Counted from the first letter of the stretch, positions 6,090 to 13,596 are shown. The stretch is DNA of 19,638 nt from an uncultured Actinomyces sp. (GCA_937926195.1 CALEXZ010000152.1:1-19638); one strand, 5' to 3'. Notes: generated from the sequence alone by a model not told the origin. Numbers and translations: made by a program.

Positions 6090-8890
6090 GCGCTCACGGC
6101 CTGGCGTCGCCGGGCGGCCACGAGGACGAGTCCGGCGAGAACGAGCGCGGTGGCGGCGACCAGCGGCTCACCGGCGCTCGCGCCCGTGCGCGAGAGGCTG
6201 AGGTCGCAGGGCTTGCCGTCGGGGGTGCGTCCCACGACCTCCGAGACCATGGGGCGACCGTTGGGGCCCTTCTCGCCCGTGGGGGTGAGGGTGCCGACGG
6301 GGCCGCTGCCCGCGGGGGCGGAGGCGCCGGTGGAGCCCTGGAGGTCCGCGCCGGTGGGGGTGACGGACATGGAGATCGTCAGCGTGTAGGTGCCGGGCTC
6401 GGTGAACACCCAGTTCTGGTGGGCGTGGGTGTTGGCCGGCAGGTGGTAGGCGCTGCCCGCCCCGTCGAAGACGTGGGTGCCCACGCCGCCGCCCAGCGCC
6501 CCGGCGTTGAAGACGGCGACCCTGCCGGGACCGCTGACCGAGTCGAGGGTGAAGGTGACCCCTCCCTTGGTGCCGTTGACGACCTCCTCCCGCTGGGAGT
6601 TCATGCCCAGCCAGGGCACGCCGGCGATCTGGGTGGAGGGGATCATCCACACGGTCGAGCCCTCCGTGGCGACGAAGGACAGGGCGGCGGGGGCCTGGAC
6701 GGCGGCCGCGTCACCCAGGGCGAAGGTGAGCGACTCGGGGGCGACCCAGCTCGCGGGCTGGCTGCGGTCGTCCTTGATGCGGGCCACGAGCGTGTTGTTC
6801 TCGATGGCCGGGCCGAGGTCAAAGTGGCCCTCGGTGGCGTTGCCGCTCGCGCCGGGTCCCACGTTGAAGGTGAGCGTCGTCGTCGCCGTGTTAGCGGCGG
6901 CACCGGAGCCTGCGGCGGAGGCTCCCGTGGAGGAGGCGCCGGAGAGCCGGGTGGTCTCCTCCTCGGTGGCCTCACGGGTGATCGTCGTGGCGACGCACTG
7001 GCCGGAGGCCCCGGCGCCGGAGGTCCCAGCGCCACCGGACGTGCCGATGCTGCCCGTGCGCGAGGGGGCGGCGGGTCCGTGCAGGGGGCTCTGGGCGAGC
7101 TCGGCCGTCGCCGCCAGGGCCGCCGGGGCGGGAGCGTTGCTCACGGGGGCAGTCGTCGAGGCGGGCGGCTGTGCGGGGGCCGCGGGGACGGAGGGCTGTG
7201 CGGGGTCCACGGGGTTGAGGCAGCTGGCGCGCTCACCGACGTCGATGGTGTAGGTGTGCGCGACGGTCTGCGCCGTGGTCGAGCCGTCGGCGCTCGTCGC
7301 CGTCGCCCTGACGGTGAGGACGTAGCGGCCGGCGTGAGAGAAGACCCAGGTCACGTGCTTGTGGGCGGCGTAGGGCTGGGTGATGACGGAGCCGGAGGGG
7401 GCGAGGGCGTAGCCGCCGTCGGCGAGCACGGACTCCAGGCCGAGAAGGGTGCCGCCCGCGAAGGCGTGGATGCTGCCTCCCTCGGGGCCGACGTAGCTGA
7501 CCTCGAAGGTGGCGGACTCGTAGCCGCCCTGGCGGGTCTCGAGCGTGTCCCAGCCCGGCCACAGGACGTAGGCCTGGTCGGCGCCGTTGGCGTCGAGGAC
7601 GTAGCCCGCTGCGGGCAGGGACGGGATGAGCTCGCGCAGGTCCTGGGGCAGGCTCGTGTAGGTCTGGCCCTCGCGGGCGGGGGCGCCGTCGCGGGCGGGG
7701 ACCGTGTAGCGCTCCCTGACCTGGAGCAGGACGCTGCCGGGCTCGCGCAGGACGCCGTGGCCGGTGACGTCCTCCTTGATCCTCAGGGAGAGGTTTCCGG
7801 CGCTGTCGCTGGCGAGGTCGAACATGTCGACGTGGCCGTGGTCGAGGACGGTGTCGAAGCCCTCGGTGCTGCCCACGACCTCGCAGGTGGTCGCGGAGGC
7901 GCCGGGGGCCGCGGGGACGGAGGGCTGGTCGGCGCTCGGCGCGGTGGGGGCGTCCGCGGCCGGGGTGTCGGCCGGGGTGTCGGCCGGGGGCGGGGCCTCG
8001 CCGTCGGACGGGGCGGGCTCCGGGGTGTCCGCGGGGGCGGAGGGCGGGTCGGTCTGAGGCGCGCCGTCGCCCCCGACCCGGATCGTGTAGGTAACGGCTT
8101 CGGTCCGGTTGGAGCTGCTCGCGTCCGCGCTGCGCGCCGCGGAGGCGGTCGCGGTGAACGTGTAGGTGCCCGGCTGGGTGAAGACCCACGTGGCCGCGCC
8201 TGCCAGCGGCGCGACCTCGTTGCCGCCGCTCACGCGGTGGCGGCCGACGAGGAGGGTGTCGGGGAACTCGTCGACGCCGGTGCCCTGCGCCAGCTCAAGG
8301 GAGCCGCTGTACAGCAGGGGCACGAGTCCGGTGCTCTGGCCGGTGGGGTCCACCTGGGCGAGGAAGACCTGTGCGCCCTCGGGGCCGGACCAGCTCACGC
8401 TCACACCGGCACCGTCGTAGGAGAAGGGCTGCGCGGCGACGGCGGAGGCGTCCCACCCCAGGGCGAGGGGCCCGTCGGGGGCGACGGTCCAGCCGGTGCT
8501 CGCCCCGGCGGCGACAAGAGCGGGGTCGGTGACGGGGCTGGCGGAGCCGGGGACGTCGACGACGGTCGTGGCCGGGTCGGCGGCGACGCCGTCGACCGCC
8601 ATGCCCAGCCCGATCGTCCCGTCGGACGCGTCGGTGCCGAGGAGCTGGAAGAGGCTGACCCGCCCCGAGGTCACCGGGGCCTGCGCGGCGATCGCCTGGG
8701 GGGTGAGTGCCGTTGTCGTGCCCAGCACGGCGAGCGCAACGACGGCGGTGACGCTGAGGAGGCTGCGGACGGCGGTGCTCTTGCGGTTGCGGGAGAGGGG
8801 GCGGCAGGCACGGCAGGACGCGAGGCGTGGCCGCGGGGGGCGCGGCGACCGGGTCTCCTGCCGTCGCAGGAGGGGGAAGGGGCTGGTCAT
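6086..8890 (-). CDS. Sortase-type cell-wall protein with three anchored-repeat modules, metal ABC transporter-associated
   Basis: 934 aa. A long signal peptide (Arg-rich n-region, hydrophobic core ~43-60, cleavage near AIAAQA at 67-71) is followed by three modules. Module 1 (~70-273) keeps LGW and ATWVFTQPG but lacks the His-X-His. Module 2 (~340-552) has GHVDM at 352-356 and AHKHVTWVF at 509-517. Module 3 (~686-845) has GHFDL at 688-692, LGMN at 761-764 and THAHQNWVFTEPG at 821-833. Modules are joined by Pro/Ala/Thr-rich linkers. The C terminus has a sortase-like signal: LSRTG at 899-903, a hydrophobic stretch 908-925, then ARRR. The protein should be covalently wall-linked, probably binding the metal delivered to the transporter below it; this role is inferred. 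The start is ATG at 8890 because GGAAAGG lies 8 nt upstream and longer starts run into the Zur-like operator. It is the first gene of the operon. Confidence 0.88.
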   Translation of the reverse strand: MTSPFPLLRRQETRSPRPPRPRLASCRACRPLSRNRKSTAVRSLLSVTAVVALAVLGTTTALTPQAIAAQAPVTSGRVSLFQLLGTDASDGTIGLGMAVDGVAADPATTVVDVPGSASPVTDPALVAAGASTGWTVAPDGPLALGWDASAVAAQPFSYDGAGVSVSWSGPEGAQVFLAQVDPTGQSTGLVPLLYSGSLELAQGTGVDEFPDTLLVGRHRVSGGNEVAPLAGAATWVFTQPGTYTFTATASAARSADASSSNRTEAVTYTIRVGGDGAPQTDPPSAPADTPEPAPSDGEAPPPADTPADTPAADAPTAPSADQPSVPAAPGASATTCEVVGSTEGFDTVLDHGHVDMFDLASDSAGNLSLRIKEDVTGHGVLREPGSVLLQVRERYTVPARDGAPAREGQTYTSLPQDLRELIPSLPAAGYVLDANGADQAYVLWPGWDTLETRQGGYESATFEVSYVGPEGGSIHAFAGGTLLGLESVLADGGYALAPSGSVITQPYAAHKHVTWVFSHAGRYVLTVRATATSADGSTTAQTVAHTYTIDVGERASCLNPVDPAQPSVPAAPAQPPASTTAPVSNAPAPAALAATAELAQSPLHGPAAPSRTGSIGTSGGAGTSGAGASGQCVATTITREATEEETTRLSGASSTGASAAGSGAAANTATTTLTFNVGPGASGNATEGHFDLGPAIENNTLVARIKDDRSQPASWVAPESLTFALGDAAAVQAPAALSFVATEGSTVWMIPSTQIAGVPWLGMNSQREEVVNGTKGGVTFTLDSVSGPGRVAVFNAGALGGGVGTHVFDGAGSAYHLPANTHAHQNWVFTEPGTYTLTISMSVTPTGADLQGSTGASAPAGSGPVGTLTPTGEKGPNGRPMVSEVVGRTPDGKPCDLSLSRTGASAGEPLVAATALVLAGLVLVAARRRQAVSA
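7174..7198. repeat. 25-bp direct repeat, copy 1 (linker 2 of wall protein)
   Basis: This 25-bp stretch, containing CCGCGGGGACGGAGGGCTG, is identical to 7903-7927. On the coding strand it encodes QPSVPAAP. The identical copies lie in the two Pro/Ala linkers that separate the repeat modules, so linker and module may have duplicated together or exchanged by recombination. Confidence 0.8.
7903..7927. repeat. 25-bp direct repeat, copy 2 (linker 1 of wall protein)
   Basis: Identical to 7174-7198 over 25 bp and in the same reading frame (QPSVPAAP). It is the nearer of the two copies to the operon promoter. Confidence 0.8.
7958..7990. repeat. 12-bp tandem repeat in the wall-protein linker
   Basis: The unit GGCCGGGGTGTC occurs twice in full (7958-7969 and 7970-7981), followed by a 9-nt partial third copy. 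On the coding strand it encodes ADTP-type repeats in the first linker, so slippage here would change linker length in frame. Confidence 0.8.
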
Positions 8891-8918
8891 GAGACGTACC
8901 TTTCCAAAGGAACCGTAA

Positions 8919-8933
8919 TGGGAATCGTTCTCA
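8919..8933 (-). promoter_or_regulatory. Zur-like operator of the anchored-repeat metal transporter operon
   Basis: On the coding strand the site reads TGAGAACGATTCCCA, a 7-1-7 imperfect palindrome (5 of 7 half-site positions match). Actinobacterial Zur boxes are 15-bp 7-1-7 palindromes close to TGAAAATNATTTTCA. This site keeps the TGA, GATT and CA core positions. It lies 5 nt downstream of the proposed -10 box, over the expected transcription start, where a bound repressor would block transcription. A Fur- or MntR-family protein is an alternative. Confidence 0.68.
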
Positions 8934-8938
8934 GGGTA

Positions 8939-8967
8939 AGTAGACATCAGACCCATGGGGAAGGCAA
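8939..8967 (-). promoter_or_regulatory. Candidate promoter of the anchored-repeat operon
   Basis: On the minus strand, TTGCCT (8967-8962) and TCTACT (8944-8939) are separated by 17 nt. The -35 keeps TTG and the -10 keeps T at positions 1, 3 and 6. The Zur-like palindrome follows directly, and the wall-protein ATG is ~49 nt downstream of the -10 box. Placement relative to the operator supports the call more than the boxes do. Confidence 0.5.
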
Positions 8968-9205
8968 CTCGCGGCGGTCGCCAGGCAGACACGGGCCGCC
9001 GGTGCCCGCGGGGACGCGGCCTGCCGGGTGGATCCCCGTCGGGACGGGACCCGGGACGGAACCCGCCGGGACGGGACCCGGGGCGGAACCCGCCGGCGTG
9101 GGCTCACGCCCGACCACGGGAAAGGCGACCCAATCCCGCCGCGCTCCGAGCGACGCAATGGAGAGGCGGCCCCATCGTTGAGACCGACCCTCCGAGGCAG
9201 CGGCC
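8968..9205. other. Intergenic DNA between the divergent operon and YbjQ gene
   Basis: The whole gap 8891-9330 holds no convincing gene. It contains the operon promoter and Zur-like box on the left, a 27-bp tandem repeat in the middle, and a candidate promoter for the YbjQ gene on the right. Open frames through the repeat on both strands are driven by its GC-rich periodicity and lack start signals. Confidence 0.6.
9041..9094. repeat. 27-bp tandem repeat, two copies
   Basis: Copies at 9041-9067 and 9068-9094 differ at one base (ACGG versus GCGG in the middle). Each begins GGGACGGGACCCGGG and ends CGGAACCCGCC. A degenerate, shorter relative precedes them. It lies between two divergent promoters, outside any gene I accept. 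Confidence 0.85.
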
Positions 9206-9234
9206 GTGACACCGCCGCGCCCGCACGGCAGGAT
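9206..9234 (+). promoter_or_regulatory. Candidate promoter for the YbjQ-family gene
   Basis: GTGACA (9206-9211) and CAGGAT (9229-9234) are separated by 17 nt. The -35 box matches TTGACA at five of six bases; the -10 box is weak. It would give a ~90-nt 5' untranslated region. Confidence 0.35.
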
Positions 9235-9330
9235 GTGCACCACGCAGGGTTCCGGGCACCACCGGCAGGAGGGGCTGCGACGCCCGCTCCTGGTCGGTCG
9301 GTACGGGCCCACACCATCACAGGAGGTCAG

Positions 9331-9660
9331 ATGCTCGTCACCACCACGCCCACCGTCGAGGGCTACCCCATCTCGCAGTACCTGCGTGTCGTCTGCGGTG
9401 AGACCATCGCCGGCGTCAACATGTTCAAGGACATCGGTGCCAGCCTGCGCAACATCGTCGGTGGGCGCTCGGAGGGCTACGAGCAGGAGCTCGTCCAGGC
9501 CCGTGAGACCGCCCTGGCGGAGATGGTCCAGCGCGCCGCCGAGCTCGGCGCCGAGGGCGTCGTCGGCGTCGACATCGACTACGAGGCCCTCGGTTCGGAC
9601 AACGGCATGCTCATGGTGACGGCCTCCGGCACCGCCGTGCGCTTCTCACGCCCCCAGTAA
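9331..9660 (+). CDS. YbjQ/UPF0145 family protein
   Basis: 109 aa, the usual length for this family. Typical features are an N-terminal strand ending in VEGYPI, the pair VVCGETIAGVN at about 22-32, the FKDIGASLRNIVGGRSEGYE segment near 34-53, a long Ala/Glu helix, and GAEGVVGVDIDYE near the C terminus. The fold is a small oligomeric alpha/beta protein once described as heavy-metal-binding; its function remains unknown. Cytoplasmic, no signal peptide. The start is ATG at 9331 because AGGAGG lies 4 nt upstream; the same frame runs open back to 9028, but that part is repeat-derived. It is transcribed away from the Zur-like-controlled operon. A shared link to metals is tempting but unproven. Confidence 0.9.
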   Translation: MLVTTTPTVEGYPISQYLRVVCGETIAGVNMFKDIGASLRNIVGGRSEGYEQELVQARETALAEMVQRAAELGAEGVVGVDIDYEALGSDNGMLMVTASGTAVRFSRPQ

Positions 9661-9684
9661 GCGCGTTCCAGGTTCCAGTCAGCG

Positions 9685-9715
9685 CCCGCCGTCAGGCAGC
9701 GTCGACGCTGGCGGG
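9685..9715 (+). terminator. Hairpin terminator after the YbjQ gene
   Basis: CCCGCC at 9685-9690 pairs with GGCGGG at 9710-9715; the stem extends inward with CAG/CTG across a GT bulge. Within it, 9697-9710 is a perfect 14-bp palindrome (CAGCGTCGACGCTG), giving an alternative fold. It begins 25 nt after the stop. No T-run. Confidence 0.5.
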
Positions 9716-9730
9716 AACCCCGGTGCGCAC

Positions 9731-9847
9731 GGATCACCTCCGCACCGTTGGACAACCTGCACGCCGTCGGATCACCCAGCGGCGTTCACCAGGTGATCCA
9801 TCAGCACACAAGTGATCCACCAGCGGGCACGTGATCCGTTGCAACAC
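9731..9847. repeat. Cluster of five GTGATCC motifs with a 19-bp tandem core
   Basis: GTGATCC or its complement GGATCAC occurs at 9731, 9769, 9793, 9812 and 9831. The last three are in direct orientation exactly 19 bp apart, forming units at 9791-9809, 9810-9828 and 9829-9847 with a degenerate fourth unit after. The first two are in the opposite orientation. The cluster lies in the non-coding gap between two convergent genes. GGATCACCTCC at 9731-9741 equals the 3' tail of bacterial 16S rRNA, so its complement is a perfect Shine-Dalgarno sequence. Confidence 0.75.
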
Positions 9848-9894
9848 ACGTGCCCAGGAGCAGGCACACGGCCCTGCCGCACGGGCACAACGGC

Positions 9895-9926
9895 CGCGGG
9901 GCCGCCGACGCACCGGCGGCCCCGCG
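9895..9926 (-). terminator. Strong intrinsic terminator of the ROK kinase gene
   Basis: A perfect 13-bp GC-rich stem (9895-9907 with 9914-9926) and a 6-nt loop lie 3 nt after the kinase stop codon at 9930. There is no U-tract, which is common for actinobacterial terminators. It can also act on transcripts arriving from the YbjQ side. Confidence 0.8.
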
Positions 9927-9929
9927 AGC

Positions 9930-10880
9930 TCAGGCGCCCTGTCGGGCGAGGTCGGCGGCGCCGATGAGGCCGGCGTCCTGACCGGAGGAGGAGATGAGCA
10001 CCGGGATCTCGGGTCGGCGCGCACCGGCGGTGAGGTAGGCGGCAAAGGCCTTCCTCACCGGCCCCAGGAGGATCTCCCCCGCCTCGGTCATGCCGCCGGC
10101 GAGCACGACGACCTCCGGGTCGAGCACGGCGCACAGGTCCGCCAGGCCCTGGCCGAGGGCGTCACCGAGGCGCTGGTAGCACTCCAGAGCGGCCGGGTCT
10201 CCCTCGCGGGCGGCCATCGTCACGGCCTTGCCGGAGATGTCGCGCACCTGCCCGCCCGACAGCTCGATGATGCGGGCGGCGTAGTCCGGCCGGAAGCGCG
10301 CGAGCTCGAAGCCGTTCATGCCCAGGGCGGTGCCCGAGCCGTAGCGCTCGAGGCAGCCGCGCAGCCCGCAGCCGCACGGACGGCCGTCGGGAACGATGTT
10401 GATGTGCCCGATCTCGGCGGCGAAGCCGGCGGCGCCACGCACCAGGTGCCCGTCGATGACGACGGCGCCGCCCACTCCGGTGCCCAGCGTGACGACGAGG
10501 ACGTTCGACCTGCCCGCACCGGCCCCGAAGCGCGCCTCGGCCCAGCCCGCGGCGTTGGCGTCGTTCTCGACGACGACCGTCAGGCCCGTCCCCTCGGAGA
10601 CGACGTCGCCGATCCTCATACCGGTCCAGTCGAGGTTGGTGCCCGAGGCCATGGTGTTGCGGTCGCTGGAGACGAAGCCTGCGGCCCCGACGCCGACCGT
10701 CTCGACGCCCTCGACCTCGGCCCTGAGCTCGTTGACGCAGTCGATGATGGTCGTCATGATCGCCTCCCGGTTGTTCGCCGGGGAGTCCTTCTGGATGCGG
10801 GCGATGACCGCACCTGCCTCGTCGACCACACCGGCCGCGATCTTGGTCCCCCCGACGTCGACGCCGATGCTCAGTGCCAT
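9930..10880 (-). CDS. glk: ROK-family glucokinase
   Basis: 316 aa. It phosphorylates glucose to glucose-6-phosphate in the cytoplasm. The N-terminal phosphate-binding loop is GVDVGGTKIAAG (6-17). The sugar-binding and catalytic region ENDANAAGWAEA holds the catalytic Asp (D107). The second phosphate motif is TLGTGVGGA (131-139). The ROK signature with its zinc site is present: GHINIVPDG followed by C169, C171 and C176, with E156 and H159 in EIGH. This arrangement is typical of actinobacterial glucokinases rather than ROK repressors, as no helix-turn-helix is present. Another hexose specificity, or polyphosphate use, cannot be excluded. The start is ATG at 10880, with GAGGAG 7 nt upstream; a frame extension to 10997 lacks family similarity. 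It is monocistronic, ending in a strong hairpin. Confidence 0.92.
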   Translation of the reverse strand: MALSIGVDVGGTKIAAGVVDEAGAVIARIQKDSPANNREAIMTTIIDCVNELRAEVEGVETVGVGAAGFVSSDRNTMASGTNLDWTGMRIGDVVSEGTGLTVVVENDANAAGWAEARFGAGAGRSNVLVVTLGTGVGGAVVIDGHLVRGAAGFAAEIGHINIVPDGRPCGCGLRGCLERYGSGTALGMNGFELARFRPDYAARIIELSGGQVRDISGKAVTMAAREGDPAALECYQRLGDALGQGLADLCAVLDPEVVVLAGGMTEAGEILLGPVRKAFAAYLTAGARRPEIPVLISSSGQDAGLIGAADLARQGA

Positions 10881-11156
10881 AGCTTGCTCCTCATCCTTGA
10901 GGCGAGCTCCGTCGAGCTCGCGTGCGTGGTGCGGGCCGGTCCCGGCCCCTGCCTCGATTGTCCCTGATGAGACCGACAGCGCGTCCCGCCTTCTCACGTT
11001 CTTCTGCGCTGCGCACGCACAAGGGCGCGAGACGCGACGCCGACAGGACTTCCGTCCTGATCACGAGGAGGTGGTGGCGTCGACCCTGACACTGCGCGCC
11101 GCACCGTCGGTCAGTGACACCGCTCGTCAGTGCCACCGACCGGGTGCGCACATGCT

Positions 11157-11175
11157 GGGATGGTTCCCATGCATG
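11157..11175 (+). promoter_or_regulatory. Hairpin over the ribosome site and start codon of the S9 peptidase gene
   Basis: TGGGA (around 11156-11160) pairs with TCCCA just before the ATG at 11169, and flanking ATGC and GCAT extend the stem across one bulge. The GGGA that would serve as ribosome site is within the stem. This could lower translation initiation. An upstream 12-nt direct repeat (TCAGTGACACCG, then TCAGTGCCACCG) at ~11111-11138 has no assigned role. Confidence 0.35.
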
Positions 11176-13556
11176 ACGTGACCGCCGACGCCGCGACCAG
11201 CCGCCCCAGGGCGAACGCCGCAGGGCTGCCCGGGGAGCACCCGGCCGCTCCCACGCCCCTGCCGGAGGCCCCCACTCCCCTGCCCAAGGCCCCCGCCTGG
11301 CTCGACGACATCAGCGGGGCGCGGGCCCTGGCCTGGGCGGCCGAGCGCAGCGCCGAGGCCGAGGCCCGCCTCGCCTCACCCGAGCTGGAGCGCCTGGCCC
11401 GCGAGCTCACCGAGGTCCTCGACTCCCCCGACCGCATTCCTCCCGTCGCCCACCGCGCGGGCATGGTCTACGGCTTCTGGACCGACGCCGAGCACCCGCG
11501 CGGCATCTGGCGGCGCGCCTCATGGCTGTCCTACGTGGCGGGCGCCCCCTCCCGGGCGGACCGCGTCCCGCAACCCACCGCGTGGGAGACCCTCCTCGAC
11601 CTCGACGCCCTGGCCGCCGAGCAGGGCCGGACGCCCGTGTGGGGAGGCGCCCACGTGCTCACCACCGGCGCACGTGCGGGCCGCCGCGCTCTGGTGACGC
11701 TCTCCGACGGCGGCGCCGACACGAGCGTCACGCGCGAGTACGACCTCGACGAACGCCGTTTCCTCGACGTCGAAGAGGGCGGGTTCCACCGGCCGGCCTC
11801 AAAGGGGACACTGTCCTGGGGCGATGAGGAGGGCGAGGCGGTCATCATGTCGACCGGCTTCGGTCTGGGCGCCCTGTCGGATGCCGGTTACCCGCGCCAG
11901 GTGCGCCGTCTGCGCCGCGGCCTGCCCGCGGAGGAGACCGAGATCCTCATCACGGCCGCCCCCGGATCCGTGGCGGCCGCTGCGGCACGCGACCCCTGGG
12001 GACGCACCTGGCTGACGACCATGCCCTCCTTCTACGGCACCCGCATATGGTTGCTGCCCGACGATGCCCGCTGCCCCCGCGGCCCGCAGGCCGGTCAGGC
12101 GGCACTCAACGGCGCGCCCCACCCGGCACTGCCGGAGCCGACCGCCCAGGGCGACCTGGTGCCGGCGGGCGCCGTCCGCCTGGAGGTTCCGGAGAGTGCG
12201 AGCGCCGGGGTCGGGCGCAACTGGCTGACGATCGAGCTGCGCGCGCCGTGGCAGGTCGGTGGGCGCACCTACGCCCCAGGCACGCTGCTGGGCGCGGACC
12301 TGGCCGCCTACCTTGCGGGCTCACGCGACCTGGAGGTCCTCTTCGAGCCCTCCCCGGCGACGACCTTGGAGTCGGCCACCTGGACGCGCAACCACCTGGT
12401 CCTCACCGTGCTCGACGACGTCGCCGGCCGGCTTGAGGTGTGCACGCCGCCGCGGGCGGGATCGGCCCCGGGCACGCCCTGGGAGCACCACTGGGTGGAT
12501 CTGACGGGGGCGGGGGACCTGCCCGGGGCCCCGAGCACGAGCGGCACGCAACTGCGGCCGGGGCGCGCGCTGCTGAACGTGTCGGCTGCGGCCCTGGATG
12601 CGGCGGGATCCGACTACCTGTGGATCTCCGCCTCGGGGTGGACGACGCCGTCGACCCTCACGGTCGCCCGTCTGACCAACCACGGTGAGATCACCGGGAT
12701 GTCGGTGGTGCGTCAGGCACCGGCCCGCTTCGACGCGACGGGAGTGCGGGTGAGTCAGCATGTGGCGACGAGCGCGGACGGCACGCGGGTGCCCTATTTC
12801 GAGATCGGTCGGCCGCTGCCCGAGGGCCGCCGAGCACGGGTCCTCGTCCAGGCCTATGGCGCCTTCGGCAAGGCGCTGACACCCGGTTACGAGCCGGTGA
12901 CCGGCAAGGCGTGGCTGGAGCGGGGCGGCACCGTCGTCGTGGCGAACACGCGCGGCGGCGGCGAGTACGGGCCCGACTGGCACCTGTCGGCCGTCGGCGC
13001 CGGGCGTCACCTCGTGCTCGAGGATCTCACGGCGGTCATCGACTCGCTTGTGGACCGGGGTGTGACGACGTCGGGCTCGGTGGTGGTGCACGGGGCATCG
13101 GCGGGAGGTCTGCTCGCCGGCGAGCTGCTCACTCGTCACCCGGAGCGGGTCGCGGGGGCGGTGCTGGAGGTGCCGCTGCTGGACATGCGTCGTTACTCGC
13201 ACCTGCTGGCGGGGGCCTCCTGGGTTCCGGAGTTCGGGGACCCCGACGATGAGGCCCAGTGGGCGTGGATGCGCGACCACTCGCCCTACCACCTACTCCA
13301 GGCGGGACGGCGATACCCGCCGGTGCTGCTGCTGACCTCCACACGTGATGACCGGGTGCATCCGGCGCATGCACGCACCATGGCGTGGCGGCTGGCGGAG
13401 CTGGGCCAGGACGTCAGCTATGTGGAAACGGCGGAGGGCGGGCACGCGGGCTACGCGACTAGCGCTCAGCGGGCCCGCACCAGCGCCCTCATTCACGCCT
13501 TCGCCTGGCGGCACGCCGGCGCCCCCGACGCGCCCGGCGCCCCCACCAGCCGCTGA
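11169..13556 (+). CDS. Prolyl oligopeptidase family (S9) serine peptidase
   Basis: 795 aa from this start. The C-terminal alpha/beta-hydrolase domain has the full S9 triad: Ser644 in HGASAGG, Asp728 in TRDDRVHP and His759 in EGGHAGY. Before it, NTRGGGEYGPDWH matches the family's oxyanion and substrate-loop region. Residues ~50-520 form the beta-propeller that limits access to peptides; the first ~40 residues are Pro/Ala-rich. No clear signal peptide, so likely cytoplasmic: a short-peptide endopeptidase cleaving after proline (S9A-like) or an oligopeptidase B relative. Length is slightly above the ~700 aa norm because of the N-terminal extension. ATG at 11169 is preferred (GGGA 8 nt upstream); GTG at 11130 and ATG at 11160 are in frame and possible. 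It is a single gene, converging on the MFS exporter. Confidence 0.88.
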   Translation: MHDVTADAATSRPRANAAGLPGEHPAAPTPLPEAPTPLPKAPAWLDDISGARALAWAAERSAEAEARLASPELERLARELTEVLDSPDRIPPVAHRAGMVYGFWTDAEHPRGIWRRASWLSYVAGAPSRADRVPQPTAWETLLDLDALAAEQGRTPVWGGAHVLTTGARAGRRALVTLSDGGADTSVTREYDLDERRFLDVEEGGFHRPASKGTLSWGDEEGEAVIMSTGFGLGALSDAGYPRQVRRLRRGLPAEETEILITAAPGSVAAAAARDPWGRTWLTTMPSFYGTRIWLLPDDARCPRGPQAGQAALNGAPHPALPEPTAQGDLVPAGAVRLEVPESASAGVGRNWLTIELRAPWQVGGRTYAPGTLLGADLAAYLAGSRDLEVLFEPSPATTLESATWTRNHLVLTVLDDVAGRLEVCTPPRAGSAPGTPWEHHWVDLTGAGDLPGAPSTSGTQLRPGRALLNVSAAALDAAGSDYLWISASGWTTPSTLTVARLTNHGEITGMSVVRQAPARFDATGVRVSQHVATSADGTRVPYFEIGRPLPEGRRARVLVQAYGAFGKALTPGYEPVTGKAWLERGGTVVVANTRGGGEYGPDWHLSAVGAGRHLVLEDLTAVIDSLVDRGVTTSGSVVVHGASAGGLLAGELLTRHPERVAGAVLEVPLLDMRRYSHLLAGASWVPEFGDPDDEAQWAWMRDHSPYHLLQAGRRYPPVLLLTSTRDDRVHPAHARTMAWRLAELGQDVSYVETAEGGHAGYATSAQRARTSALIHAFAWRHAGAPDAPGAPTSR

Positions 13557-13596
13557 GACCCGAGATCTCGCCGCCGTCGGCACCCGCCCCGCCAGG

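Noticed and set aside
5211..6389. 392-codon + strand frame opposite the solute-binding protein gene
   Set aside because: Gly/Val-rich shadow without motifs or start signals; the minus-strand protein has all metal ligands.
6419..9181. 920-codon open frame on the + strand opposite the wall-protein gene
   Set aside because: It is the antisense shadow of a gene with signal peptide, repeat modules and sorting signal; its own translation is Gly/Val/Ala-rich without domains.
9028..9330. Upstream extension of the YbjQ-family ORF
   Set aside because: The extension is repeat-derived Arg/Gly-rich sequence; the AGGAGG before the ATG at 9331 and normal family length fix the start.
9731..9847. CRISPR array
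   Set aside because: The 19-bp units are contiguous with no spacers, the shared core is only about 7-10 bp, and no cas gene is present.
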